Source: Phycisphaerales bacterium (GTDB taxonomy: Bacteria; Planctomycetota; Phycisphaerae; Phycisphaerales; UBA1924). Taken from it: DNA of 64,000 nt. The notes below the pieces were generated by a model that was not told the DNA's origin, did not search any database, and worked only from the letters and a program-made list of their open reading frames with translations. A program made the translations under genes and the position numbers. This document shows, one piece after another, positions 38,959 through 47,043 of this stretch. The stretch lies in assembly GCA_029260515.1 (NCBI GenBank), contig JAJDDC010000040.1:124001-188000 (forward strand). Direction: 5' to 3'. Numbering within the stretch: the stretch's first letter is position 1; each line of letters starts with the position of its first letter.

Positions 38959-39489
38959 TCAGCCGAAAACCGAGCCGAGCCCCATGAACCGCCGCCACGC
39001 GCTGACCTGACCGACGTGCATCGCCATGTGCGTCGTCAGGAAGAATGCCGCGGCGATCCCGAGCGTCGGCGCCAGCTTCTGGTACGCCTCGGCGCCCTGG
39101 TGCGGGCCCGCGAGCTTCTCGTCGTCCCACGCCCCCACACGCTCGATCGCGTGCGAGTACCCGCCCATGAAACGCTGCACGACGTCCTGCATCGGCGGGT
39201 AGATCGTGCCGTCGGGATCGTCGCGGCACTCGGCCTTGGACGCGAACATCACCTCCATCTCCTCGGGCAGCGCAACCGGCGACGGGTCCTCTCCCGCCAT
39301 CTCGAGCAGCCGCTTCGGGTAGATCGCCAGGTGCCCGTATACGAACGCGGGGTGGTTGGTCTGAACGGGCTCGCCGTCTTTGGTCGCGAGGCGCGCGAAC
39401 GTCTCGGGCGTGACGCCCTTGTTCATCATCGCCGCGATCCCCACGGACCGTTGCCCGCACGCCGTGATCATCTCCGCCATATATCCCAT
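38959..39489 (-). CDS. DinB-superfamily protein, copy 2
   Basis: A 176-residue four-helix protein related to the upstream gene product. TNHPAFVYGHLAIYPKRLLEMAG, FASKAECRDDPDGTIYP and FFLTTHMAMHVGQVSAWRRFMGL correspond closely to segments of its neighbour. The His residues at the helix positions (HPAFVYGHL, THMAMHVGQ) could form the metal site of DinB proteins, known for thiol-dependent transferases. The biochemical role is unknown. It is the downstream member of a tandem pair (gap 19 bases). Confidence 0.72.
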   Translation of the reverse strand: MGYMAEMITACGQRSVGIAAMMNKGVTPETFARLATKDGEPVQTNHPAFVYGHLAIYPKRLLEMAGEDPSPVALPEEMEVMFASKAECRDDPDGTIYPPMQDVVQRFMGGYSHAIERVGAWDDEKLAGPHQGAEAYQKLAPTLGIAAAFFLTTHMAMHVGQVSAWRRFMGLGSVFG

Positions 39490-39508
39490 CGTGCCCTCCA
39501 GCCGGTTC

Positions 39509-40048
39509 CTAACCGCCGCACCACTCGGCCGCCTCCAGCCCCATGCACCTCCGCCAGGCGCTGACCTGGCCCAGGTGGAACATCGGGTGGTTGTTGAGAA
39601 GATACTCCGCCGCCGCGCCGAGCGAAAGCAGCGTCGAACCGAACTCCGGGCTCATCGTGTGCGTCTCCTCCATGATCTCGTCGGGCAGTTGGCGCACCAG
39701 GTCCGCCGTCACCGCAAACCCACGGTCGAACTGGGTCATGATCTCCTGCTTGTCCGGGTAAATGTCCGCGAATGGGTCGTCGCGGCAGATTGTGCCCGAT
39801 GCGAAAACTTCCTCGTACCAATACGGCGCCGCGGCCAGCTTCGGGTTGCACCCCGCCATCTTCAGCACCCGCGCCGGGTACAGCGACAAGTGCCCGAACA
39901 CGAACGCCGGATGATTCATGTACACCGGCCCGCCCTCGCCCATGGGCAGGCGCGCAAAGTTCTCGCTCGGGATGTCGTGCGCGAGAGCCCTGCCCGTCTC
40001 GCGGGTGCGGACCGCGTTCGCCCATATGACCTCGGACAGTTCACCCAC
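39509..40048 (-). CDS. DinB-superfamily protein, copy 1
   Basis: A 179-residue protein. A GTG at 40048 preceded by AAGGAGG is the best start. MNHPAFVFGHLSLYPARVLKMAG, FASGTICRDDPFADIYP and LLNNHPMFHLGQVSAWRRCMGLEAA align with the next gene product, showing a tandem duplication followed by divergence. The DinB fold is a metal-binding four-helix bundle; histidine positions are conserved in both copies. The MoeB-like gene ends 31 bases upstream on the same strand. Confidence 0.72.
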   Translation of the reverse strand: MGELSEVIWANAVRTRETGRALAHDIPSENFARLPMGEGGPVYMNHPAFVFGHLSLYPARVLKMAGCNPKLAAAPYWYEEVFASGTICRDDPFADIYPDKQEIMTQFDRGFAVTADLVRQLPDEIMEETHTMSPEFGSTLLSLGAAAEYLLNNHPMFHLGQVSAWRRCMGLEAAEWCGG

Positions 40049-40079
40049 CGGGGGCCTCCTTGCTCCGTCTGCCCCCGGT

Positions 40080-41156
40080 CTATCCGCCGACGTACTTCGC
40101 GTACACAACACGGGCACGCGACGGCTCGGTCGTGCCGTGCACGATCGCCCGCCCGTCCCCGAACACCGTCAGCCGCACAGGGCCGCCCGCGTCGCCCAGC
40201 TCGCCCGCGAACTCGCCCCTGACGACCCCCTCTTCGAGCGCGAACGCCCCGTGGATCGACAAACGTGCCAAGACCGCGCCAAGATCCACATCGCCGCCGG
40301 CACTCTCGGGCGAGACCTGCACGGCGCCGCGCCCGCACATCGCCGTCGTCCGCCCGCCGCGATCGCCCGCGAGGAATCCGAACTCCCGGCGCCCGCAACA
40401 CTCGCATCCCGCCCGCTTTGCACCGCCCAGATCGAGCCCGCGTCGCTCGCCCAACCACGGGTCGAAGCTGAGCAACGAGCGGCTCGCCAGATCCGCCCGC
40501 CCGGTGAGGATCTTCATCGCCTCGAGCGCCTCGCGGGCCCCCACCATCGTCGCGACGGGCGCGAGCACCCCGACGCTGTCGCACGTCTCCGTGCTCCCTG
40601 GTGCGGGCGTCTCGAACAAGCAACGCAGGCACGCGGTCTGCGGCGGGCGAAACGTCGCGCACACCGCCCGCGTCCCGACAGCCCCGCCGTAGACGTAGGG
40701 CAACGCGTGCTTCACGCTGACGTCGTTGAGCAGGAACCGCGTCTCGAAGTTGTCTGTTCCATCCACGATCACATCCGCCCGCCCAAGGGGGCCGTCGAGC
40801 ATCATCGATTCCGCGGTCCGGGCGCAGCAATCGCCCACGACCCCCTCGACCCGGGCCTGGGAGTTCACCGCCTCGAGCCGGCGCCGCGCGGCCTCCGCTT
40901 TCGCCCGCCCGGCCCTCGCGTCGGCCTCGTCGAACAGCGTCTGGCGCTGCAGGTTCGTCATCTCGACCACGTCGCGGTCGATGAGCGTCACCCGCCCCAC
41001 GCCCGCGCGGACGAGCAGATCCGCCGCCGGACAGCCCAGCGCCCCAACACCGACGACGACGGCGTGCCCCGCGCCCAGCCTCTCCTGGCCCTCGGCGCCG
41101 AAGCCCGCGAGCAACGTCTGGCGGTGATACCGATACAGTGGGTCGCCCTGCTGCAC
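40080..41156 (-). CDS. MoeB/ThiF-like adenylyltransferase (E1-like)
   Basis: A 358-residue E1-superfamily enzyme. It opens with YRYHRQTLLAGFG as MoeB/ThiF proteins do, then VVVGVGALGCPAADLLVRAGVGRVTLIDRDVVEMTNLQRQTLF (nucleotide site), VDGTDNFETRFLLND, CLRCLFE and later GCECCG, the two cysteine pairs that bind zinc. The C-terminal 100 residues are not a rhodanese domain and are unfamiliar. Such enzymes adenylate the C-terminal glycine of ubiquitin-like sulfur carriers (MoaD, ThiS). No carrier gene adjoins it, so molybdopterin or thiamin assignment is open. A GTG at 41156 is used because it gives the family N-terminus; no ATG is suitable. Confidence 0.85.
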   Translation of the reverse strand: MQQGDPLYRYHRQTLLAGFGAEGQERLGAGHAVVVGVGALGCPAADLLVRAGVGRVTLIDRDVVEMTNLQRQTLFDEADARAGRAKAEAARRRLEAVNSQARVEGVVGDCCARTAESMMLDGPLGRADVIVDGTDNFETRFLLNDVSVKHALPYVYGGAVGTRAVCATFRPPQTACLRCLFETPAPGSTETCDSVGVLAPVATMVGAREALEAMKILTGRADLASRSLLSFDPWLGERRGLDLGGAKRAGCECCGRREFGFLAGDRGGRTTAMCGRGAVQVSPESAGGDVDLGAVLARLSIHGAFALEEGVVRGEFAGELGDAGGPVRLTVFGDGRAIVHGTTEPSRARVVYAKYVGG

Positions 41157-41185
41157 GCCGGATCGTATTCCCCAGGGAGGCGCCG

Positions 41186-41857
41186 ATGACCCGATGCCAC
41201 GCCGAGCCCCACCACCCCGACCAGGGCTTCGCCTGGACCGAGCCGAGCCCGCTCGACCTCCTCGTCCAGACCCCGCGGCTGATCGTCCGACCGTACGAGC
41301 TCGATGACGCACCGGAGGTCTTCGCCGCGGTCAACGCCTCACGCGACGCCCTGCTCCCCTGGATGCCCTGGGCACGCGAGCAGCACCGCGGGCTGGCCTC
41401 GACGACCGAATACGTCGCCAAGCAGATCAACGCCCTGGCCCGCCCCTTCACAGCCGACGGCATCGGTATGGGCGTCTTCGAGAAGGACACGGGCCGATTC
41501 GTGGGCGGCACCGGCTTCCACGACCTCCGCCGCGACTCGGCCAGCGTCGAGGTCGGGTACTGGGTCCGCTCCGACCGACAACGCCGCGGCTATTGCACCG
41601 AGGCGGTCGCCCACTGGTTCTCCAGGCTGCTCACTCCCCAGCCCGACGGCGGCCTCGGTCTCAACCGTGTGCGTGTCTATTGCTCGGGCGACAACAAACC
41701 ATCGGCCCGCGTGCCCGCGAAGCTCGGCCTGACCGCCGAGCTGATGCAGCGCCAGGACTACCACGTCCCCCACCACGGCGTCACCGACCGCCTCGGCTGG
41801 GGCGTGCTCGCGGGCGAGTGGGACACAGCTGAACACCGCCCGCGCGCCGCACAATAA
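41186..41857 (+). CDS. GNAT acetyltransferase (RimJ/RimL-like)
   Basis: A 223-residue protein with GGGAGG before the ATG. TPRLIVRPYELDDAPEVF, GTGFHDL, VEVGYWVRSDRQRRGYCTEAV (acetyl-CoA-binding motif A) and a final domain with NRVRVYCSGDNKPSARVPAKLG mark the ribosomal-protein N-acetyltransferase-like branch. The acceptor is unknown. It is divergent from the MoeB-like gene (29 bases between starts) and convergent with rpsG across a terminator. Confidence 0.87.
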   Translation: MTRCHAEPHHPDQGFAWTEPSPLDLLVQTPRLIVRPYELDDAPEVFAAVNASRDALLPWMPWAREQHRGLASTTEYVAKQINALARPFTADGIGMGVFEKDTGRFVGGTGFHDLRRDSASVEVGYWVRSDRQRRGYCTEAVAHWFSRLLTPQPDGGLGLNRVRVYCSGDNKPSARVPAKLGLTAELMQRQDYHVPHHGVTDRLGWGVLAGEWDTAEHRPRAAQ

Positions 41858-41882
41858 AAAAGGGCCCCGTGTGGGGCCCTCC
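41855..41882 (-). terminator. Terminator of the rpsL-rpsG unit
   Basis: AGGGCCCC-ACAC-GGGGCCCT on the minus strand is a perfect eight-base stem followed by a run of T, a standard intrinsic terminator 31 bases after the rpsG stop. Read on the plus strand the hairpin has no U-run after it, so it works mainly for the ribosomal genes. Confidence 0.88.
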
Positions 41883-41910
41883 AAAAAAACTGAGTACCGG
41901 CGCCCCGCGG

Positions 41911-42408
41911 TTACTTCGCGAAGTGCGCGAACGCCTTGTTCGCCTCGGCCATCCGGTGCGTCTGCTCGCGGGTGGTCATCGCCTTGCCCTCGCCGCGGCT
42001 GGCCGCCATCAGCTCGTCGGCGAGCTTCTGGTGCATCGGGCGCCCCTTCTCCCCGCGGCACGCCTGGATGATCCACCGGAACGCCAGCGACTGCTGACGC
42101 CCCGTCTTGACGGGCAACGGCACCTGGTAGTTCGCGCCGCCGATCCGCTTGGACCGGACCTCGACGTACGGCTTGACGTTCTCGACCGCCCGCTTGAAGA
42201 CGTCCATGCCGTCCTTGGGCTTGTTCTCGACCTCGCCGATCGACGCCAGCTTCTTGTCGATCTCGTCGAGCGCGTCGTACATCACCCGCTGCGCCGAAGT
42301 CTTGCGACCGTCGTACATGATGCAGTTGACGAACTTCGCGAGCACCTTGTCCCCGTACTTGGGGTCGGGGCGGAGCTGCGATTCTGATGCTGTGATTCGG
42401 CCTGCCAT
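41911..42408 (-). CDS. rpsG: 30S ribosomal protein S7
   Basis: A 165-residue S7 protein: FVNCIMYDGRKTSAQRVMYDALD, VFKRAVENVKPYVEVRSKRIGGANYQVPLPV and RWIIQACRGEKGRPMHQKLADELM are diagnostic. It nucleates the 3' domain of 16S rRNA. ATG 42408 (MAGRITASESQL) is preferred over an ATG seven codons upstream. It follows rpsL on the same strand (122-base gap). The usual downstream partners fusA and tuf are absent: the unit ends at a terminator. Confidence 0.95.
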   Translation of the reverse strand: MAGRITASESQLRPDPKYGDKVLAKFVNCIMYDGRKTSAQRVMYDALDEIDKKLASIGEVENKPKDGMDVFKRAVENVKPYVEVRSKRIGGANYQVPLPVKTGRQQSLAFRWIIQACRGEKGRPMHQKLADELMAASRGEGKAMTTREQTHRMAEANKAFAHFAK

Positions 42409-42530
42409 GAGGAATACCTTTCGGCTCATCCGCCGCGACTTCGCGGCCGTCTGTTCACCCCGGGGCGCTGGCTGGCGCCGCCGGGATTACTTGCCCGGCC
42501 CCGGGCACGCGCCCGGAACCGTGTGATCTC

Positions 42531-42902
<372 letters not shown>

Positions 42903-43039
42903 GTGCTTCCCGGGATGGTCATATCCCCGCCAGGACCTCCGGGCAGGGCCCGAATACTAGCCCCCAGCCGCCCCCGGACAACCCCCGCCCGAGCGCTCGC
43001 CCGCCCCGCACCGCCCGTGCCCCGCACTACAATCGCCCC

Positions 43040-43375
43040 ATGCCGTCCCCCGACACAACGCCGAACACCGCCCCCCTCAGCGTCCGGGCCTTCCAGCAGC
43101 TCATCCGCGACCGCTACTACGCCACAGATTCGGCCCGTGGCACTGGCGGGACATTCCTCTACCTGGCCGAGGAGTTCGGCGAGCTCGCGACCGCCCTGGC
43201 CGCCAACTCCCGCAGGAACAAGCCCCCCACCGACGCCGAGCGGGAGAACCTCGTCGAGGAGTTCGCCGACGTGCTCGCCTGGGTCGCGACCCTGGCCAAC
43301 ATCCACGACGTGGACCTGGCCGACGCCCTCGAGAAATACACCGACCCGTCCCGGGTCGAGGGTGTCAAGGACTGA
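43040..43375 (+). CDS. MazG-like nucleotide pyrophosphohydrolase
   Basis: A 111-residue all-helical protein. LAEEFGELATAL and EEFADVLAWVATLANIHDVDLADAL carry the ExxE...ExxD magnesium-binding pattern of MazG/dUTPase-like pyrophosphatases. Single-domain members hydrolyse (d)NTPs or related nucleotides to monophosphates as house-cleaning enzymes. Its 3' end overlaps the convergent phosphatase gene by 11 bases. Confidence 0.85.
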   Translation: MPSPDTTPNTAPLSVRAFQQLIRDRYYATDSARGTGGTFLYLAEEFGELATALAANSRRNKPPTDAERENLVEEFADVLAWVATLANIHDVDLADALEKYTDPSRVEGVKD

Positions 43376-44885
43376 CCGCCCCCTCGAGCTCGACGTCCGG
43401 GTCGCCCGCCGCCGACGCCCTGACGTTCGCCTTGCCGGGCGAGGCGCCCAGCGGGCAGTAGATCTCGATCACGAGCGTGTCGTCCTCGGTCGGCGCGCCG
43501 GCCCTGTGCGCCGAGACCATCCCCAGGATCCGCTCGGGCCATGCCCCGCCGTCGACGCGTCCCTCGGCCGCGACGATCGCGCGAAGGCCCATGATCCGCA
43601 GCATCTTGCCCGACGGGTTCCGCGCCTCGCTCGCCCCGTCGGTGTAGGCGATGAGCGAGTCGCCCGGGCCCAGCGGGCACGACTGCTCGTCGGAATCAAA
43701 ATCGTCCTCGGCGCACGCCCCCAGCACAAACGCGGTCGAGCCCAGCTCGCGGATCGTGCCGTCCACGCCACGCAGGAACGCGGGCGGGTGCCCGCCGCTG
43801 GCCCACGTCAGCGTGTTGGTATCGGTGTCGATCCGCAGGCACAGAGCCGTGACGAACAGCGAGTGCTTCGCCATGGTCAGGTGCACGTACCGGTTCAGAC
43901 GTGCGAGGATCTCGCCGGGCGAGATCTCTGGGTTCTCGGCGAACCGCAGCTCGATCTCGCCGTGCAGGCGGTTGACGCTCAGGGCCGCCGGGATCCCGTG
44001 CCCGGTGACGTCCATGACGACGACGCTGAACCGCTCGTGCCCGCCGGGCAGGCGCTGCACGTGCACGTGCAGGAAGTCCCCGCCGATCTGACGCATGGGC
44101 TGGTACCGGTACGAGAAGCGGATCGCCCCGTCCTCCTTGGGCTCCGGGAAGACCGCCTCGTGGATCTGGCGCGCGTAGGCGAGCTCCTGGCGGAGCATCC
44201 CGTAGCGCTGGCGGAGGAAGTTGTGGCTCGACTTCTGCAGGCGCTGCGAGTGCCGGTACCAGCAGATCCCCACCGCGGGCGACATGAACAACAGCGTCAC
44301 CGCCGACGCGAAGAGCGTGTCCACCGACCTGCCCTCGAACGCCAGCTTGCTCGCGGTGCTGAGGCCGATCACGATCACGATCGGGATGATCGACTGGCGC
44401 ACGCTCCACGGGAAGATGCAGCACGCGATCAGGTGCGCGAGCCAGAACGCGAACAGACCACCCCCGCTGACGCCCGCCACCCGCGCCGCGATCCCGAAGA
44501 GCCCGTCCGCGACGATCAGCGCGATCGATAACTGCACGATCCGCCGCGTCGAGGGCTTGACCTGCCACACCTGCCAGATCGTCGACGTGTACGCGAGGAA
44601 CCACGCCGCGGTGAGCAGGACGAACACGACCGACCGCCACCCGGGCCCGACGGCCTTGGCGACAACGTTGCTCACCGCTTCGAATACGCCCAGGGCGTCC
44701 CCGCTGGATGCCGCGTTCGACAGGCTCACCCAGGTCCCCGCCACGAGCAGGGCGACGAGCAGCAACAGGTTCAACCCCATCCAGATCGAGGCGAATCCCA
44801 GCAGCCGCACCCGCAGCAGGCGGTCTGTCTCCGCCCGGAACTCGTGCTTGAACTCGAGGGTCTCCAGACCCGCCGTCTTGCCCAC
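43365..44885 (-). CDS. Membrane-bound RsbU/SpoIIE-type PP2C phosphatase, copy A
   Basis: A 506-residue protein; a GTG start has GGAAGGAAG upstream. About 230 N-terminal residues hold six hydrophobic segments, followed by a short helical linker (SSHNFLRQRYGMLRQELAYARQIHEAVFPE). The PP2C-like SpoIIE domain shows IGGDFLHVHV, VVVMDVTGHGIPAAL, ASGGHPPAFLRG, AYTDGASEARNPSG and EDDTLVIEI, with metal-binding aspartates intact. Such phosphatases dephosphorylate anti-anti-sigma (STAS) proteins in partner-switching pathways. No STAS or anti-sigma gene is nearby. A paralogue with a different membrane region lies directly upstream. Confidence 0.88.
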   Translation of the reverse strand: MGKTAGLETLEFKHEFRAETDRLLRVRLLGFASIWMGLNLLLLVALLVAGTWVSLSNAASSGDALGVFEAVSNVVAKAVGPGWRSVVFVLLTAAWFLAYTSTIWQVWQVKPSTRRIVQLSIALIVADGLFGIAARVAGVSGGGLFAFWLAHLIACCIFPWSVRQSIIPIVIVIGLSTASKLAFEGRSVDTLFASAVTLLFMSPAVGICWYRHSQRLQKSSHNFLRQRYGMLRQELAYARQIHEAVFPEPKEDGAIRFSYRYQPMRQIGGDFLHVHVQRLPGGHERFSVVVMDVTGHGIPAALSVNRLHGEIELRFAENPEISPGEILARLNRYVHLTMAKHSLFVTALCLRIDTDTNTLTWASGGHPPAFLRGVDGTIRELGSTAFVLGACAEDDFDSDEQSCPLGPGDSLIAYTDGASEARNPSGKMLRIMGLRAIVAAEGRVDGGAWPERILGMVSAHRAGAPTEDDTLVIEIYCPLGASPGKANVRASAAGDPDVELEGAVSP

Positions 44886-44962
44886 GCCGCTTCCTTCCCG
44901 ATCAGGCGGCCCAGAACGGCGCCGCCGCACACAACCTACAGCCTCGGGACCCCCAGGTGGAG

Positions 44963-46348
44963 TCAGGCGTCCGAGGCGCCCACCGAGGCCCCGCCGAGCG
45001 TCCGGAACAGCTCGACGACCAGGGTGTCGTCGTCCGCCTCGCCCCTGCGGAACCGCTCGACCGCCCGGACCATCGCCTCCGGCCACCGTCCGTCGGTGTC
45101 CGCCCAGCCCGAGCGGAACACGTCCCGCAGCCGCTCGACGCCGAAGAACTCGCCCTCGGGCGAGCGGGCCTCGATCGCCCCGTCGGTGTACGCGACGAGG
45201 CAGTCGCCCGGCCCGAATCGCCGGACCGCCTCGTCGATCTCGTAGTCCTCGTCGGGCAGCGCGCCCAGCACCATCGCCGTCGAGTCCAGCTCGGAGATTA
45301 TCCCGGTCGAGGACCGCAGGAACCCCGGCGGGTGCCCGGCGCTGGCGTACTCGAGCGTGTTGTCCCCCGGGTCGGCCCGGACGATGAAACCCGTGACGAA
45401 CAGCGAGTAATCGGCCAGTGTCAGGTACACGTACTTGTTGAGCGCACGCAGCACGTCCACCGGGCGCATGTCCGGGTGCTCGGCGTACAGCCGCGACAGC
45501 TCGCCGTGCAGGCGGTTCACCGTCAGCGCCGCCGCGATCCCGTGCCCGGTCACGTCGAGCAGCGCGATGCTCAGCGCCGCCTCGGATCCATGCGCACCGC
45601 TCCCACGGAACGCGTGCAGGTAGTCGCCCCCGATCTGGCTCATGGGCAGGTACTGGTACGTGAACTGCACCGAGCCCTCGCGAACGGGCTCGGGGAACGC
45701 CGCCTCGTGGATCCGGCGCGCGTCCAGCAGGTCCCGGTGGACCTCCTCGTACCGGCTCTCGAAGAAGTCCGCCGTCTCGCGGTCACGCGAGCGCGCCACC
45801 TTCAGCCACGCCAGGAGCGTGCCGGGCGCAGCCGCCAGCATCGCGAGCCCCAGCGCCCACTCGGCCCCGATCGCGGGGACCGCCCCGAGGGCCAGGGCCG
45901 CCGTCCCCGTAAACACCCACGCACCGCCAGTGATCAGCGCCTCCCGGACCTTCCATCCGAGCATCCAGACCGCGAGCGTGTGCACCGCCATAAACGACGC
46001 CGTCGCGCCCAGCCCGCCCAGGTCGGCGCCCAGCGAACGCCGGACAACATCAACCACGCCCGCGGCACTCACCGCCCAGAGCGTCCCGAACATCACGCGC
46101 GAGAAGCCCACCCCGCCAGAGACCGCCGCCAACGCGAGCACAACGAAAGCGACCGCCCACAACGCGTCCGCCCCGCCCCGCGCCCATGCGGGACCGAGCG
46201 TCCATCCCCGATCGACCGCCATCCCCGCCCCGACAACCCACTCCACGATCGCGACCACGACACCGATGAGGATCGCGCCGCCCGCGAACGCCACCACCCG
46301 CTTGCGCGTCTCGACCTCGGCGTTGGCCGCCGTCTTCGTCCCGCTCAT
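44963..46348 (-). CDS. Membrane-bound RsbU/SpoIIE-type PP2C phosphatase, copy B
   Basis: A 461-residue paralogue of the next gene. Its N-terminus has six hydrophobic segments unrelated in sequence to copy A. The linker ESRYEEVHRDLLDARRIHEAAFPEP and catalytic domain (QIGGDYLHAF, LLDVTGHGIAAALTVNRLHGELSRLY, ASAGHPPGFLRSS, AYTDGAIEARSPEG, DDDTLVVELF) match copy A closely. The ATG overlaps the stop of the upstream cobalamin adenosyltransferase gene by four bases, so the two are translationally coupled. It probably senses a signal through the membrane part and controls a partner-switching regulator. Confidence 0.88.
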   Translation of the reverse strand: MSGTKTAANAEVETRKRVVAFAGGAILIGVVVAIVEWVVGAGMAVDRGWTLGPAWARGGADALWAVAFVVLALAAVSGGVGFSRVMFGTLWAVSAAGVVDVVRRSLGADLGGLGATASFMAVHTLAVWMLGWKVREALITGGAWVFTGTAALALGAVPAIGAEWALGLAMLAAAPGTLLAWLKVARSRDRETADFFESRYEEVHRDLLDARRIHEAAFPEPVREGSVQFTYQYLPMSQIGGDYLHAFRGSGAHGSEAALSIALLDVTGHGIAAALTVNRLHGELSRLYAEHPDMRPVDVLRALNKYVYLTLADYSLFVTGFIVRADPGDNTLEYASAGHPPGFLRSSTGIISELDSTAMVLGALPDEDYEIDEAVRRFGPGDCLVAYTDGAIEARSPEGEFFGVERLRDVFRSGWADTDGRWPEAMVRAVERFRRGEADDDTLVVELFRTLGGASVGASDA

Positions 46349-46935
46349 CGGGCGCCCCCCGTGCCGCGGCTGGCGCCCGGGACCCAAAGCACGTCGCCCG
46401 CCCCGTCGTCGTTGGCGACCCGCGACACCACGAACAGGTAATCGCTCAGCCGGTTGAGGTACTTGATCGATTCAGCGCTCGTCGCGTCGGGCTCCGCCGC
46501 GAGCAACTCAACCGCCAACCGCTCGGCCCGTCGCACGATCGTCCGGGCAAGGTGCAGCGCCGCCGCCCCTGGCGATCCCCCGGGGAGCACGAAGCTGGTC
46601 AGCGGCGCGAGGCGCCCGTTCCACGCGTCGATCCTGGCCTCGAGCCAGTCGGTCTGGGCCCCCACCACCCGCAGGCGTTTCTCGTCCTTTTTAACAGGCG
46701 TGCACAGGTCCGCGCCCACATCGAAGAGGTCGTTCTGGATCCGCCGCAGTTCCGCCGCGATCTCGGCACGCGACGCGTTGCACGCGACCACCGCCAGCCC
46801 GATCGCGGCGTTCGCCTCATCGACCGTCCCGTACGCCTCGACCCGGGGCGAGGCCTTCGAGACGCGTGAACCGTCACCCAGCCCCGTGCTCCCGTCGTCG
46901 CCCGAACGTGTGTAGATCTTCGTGAGTTTGACCAT
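46345..46935 (-). CDS. Cob(I)alamin adenosyltransferase, PduO type
   Basis: A 196-residue ATP:cob(I)alamin adenosyltransferase: MVKLTKIYTRSGDDGSTGLGDGSRV (ATP-binding loop), YGTVDEANAAIGLA, LRRIQNDLFDVGADLCTP, FVLPGGSPGAAALHLARTIVRRAERLAV and YLNRLSDYLFVVSR. It makes adenosylcobalamin from cobalamin, the cofactor needed by class II ribonucleotide reductase, whose TSCPD-like domain occurs elsewhere in this window. It starts the coupled unit that continues into the two phosphatases. Confidence 0.93.
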   Translation of the reverse strand: MVKLTKIYTRSGDDGSTGLGDGSRVSKASPRVEAYGTVDEANAAIGLAVVACNASRAEIAAELRRIQNDLFDVGADLCTPVKKDEKRLRVVGAQTDWLEARIDAWNGRLAPLTSFVLPGGSPGAAALHLARTIVRRAERLAVELLAAEPDATSAESIKYLNRLSDYLFVVSRVANDDGAGDVLWVPGASRGTGGAR

Positions 46936-47043
46936 CGGTCCCCGTTCACCAGCGCCGATCGCCGGTATGCTCGCCGCGACCACCGCGGGCCCGCGTGTTC
47001 GTAGGCTAGCCGGGCCCGCCCCCCCTCGCCCCACGGAGTCGCG

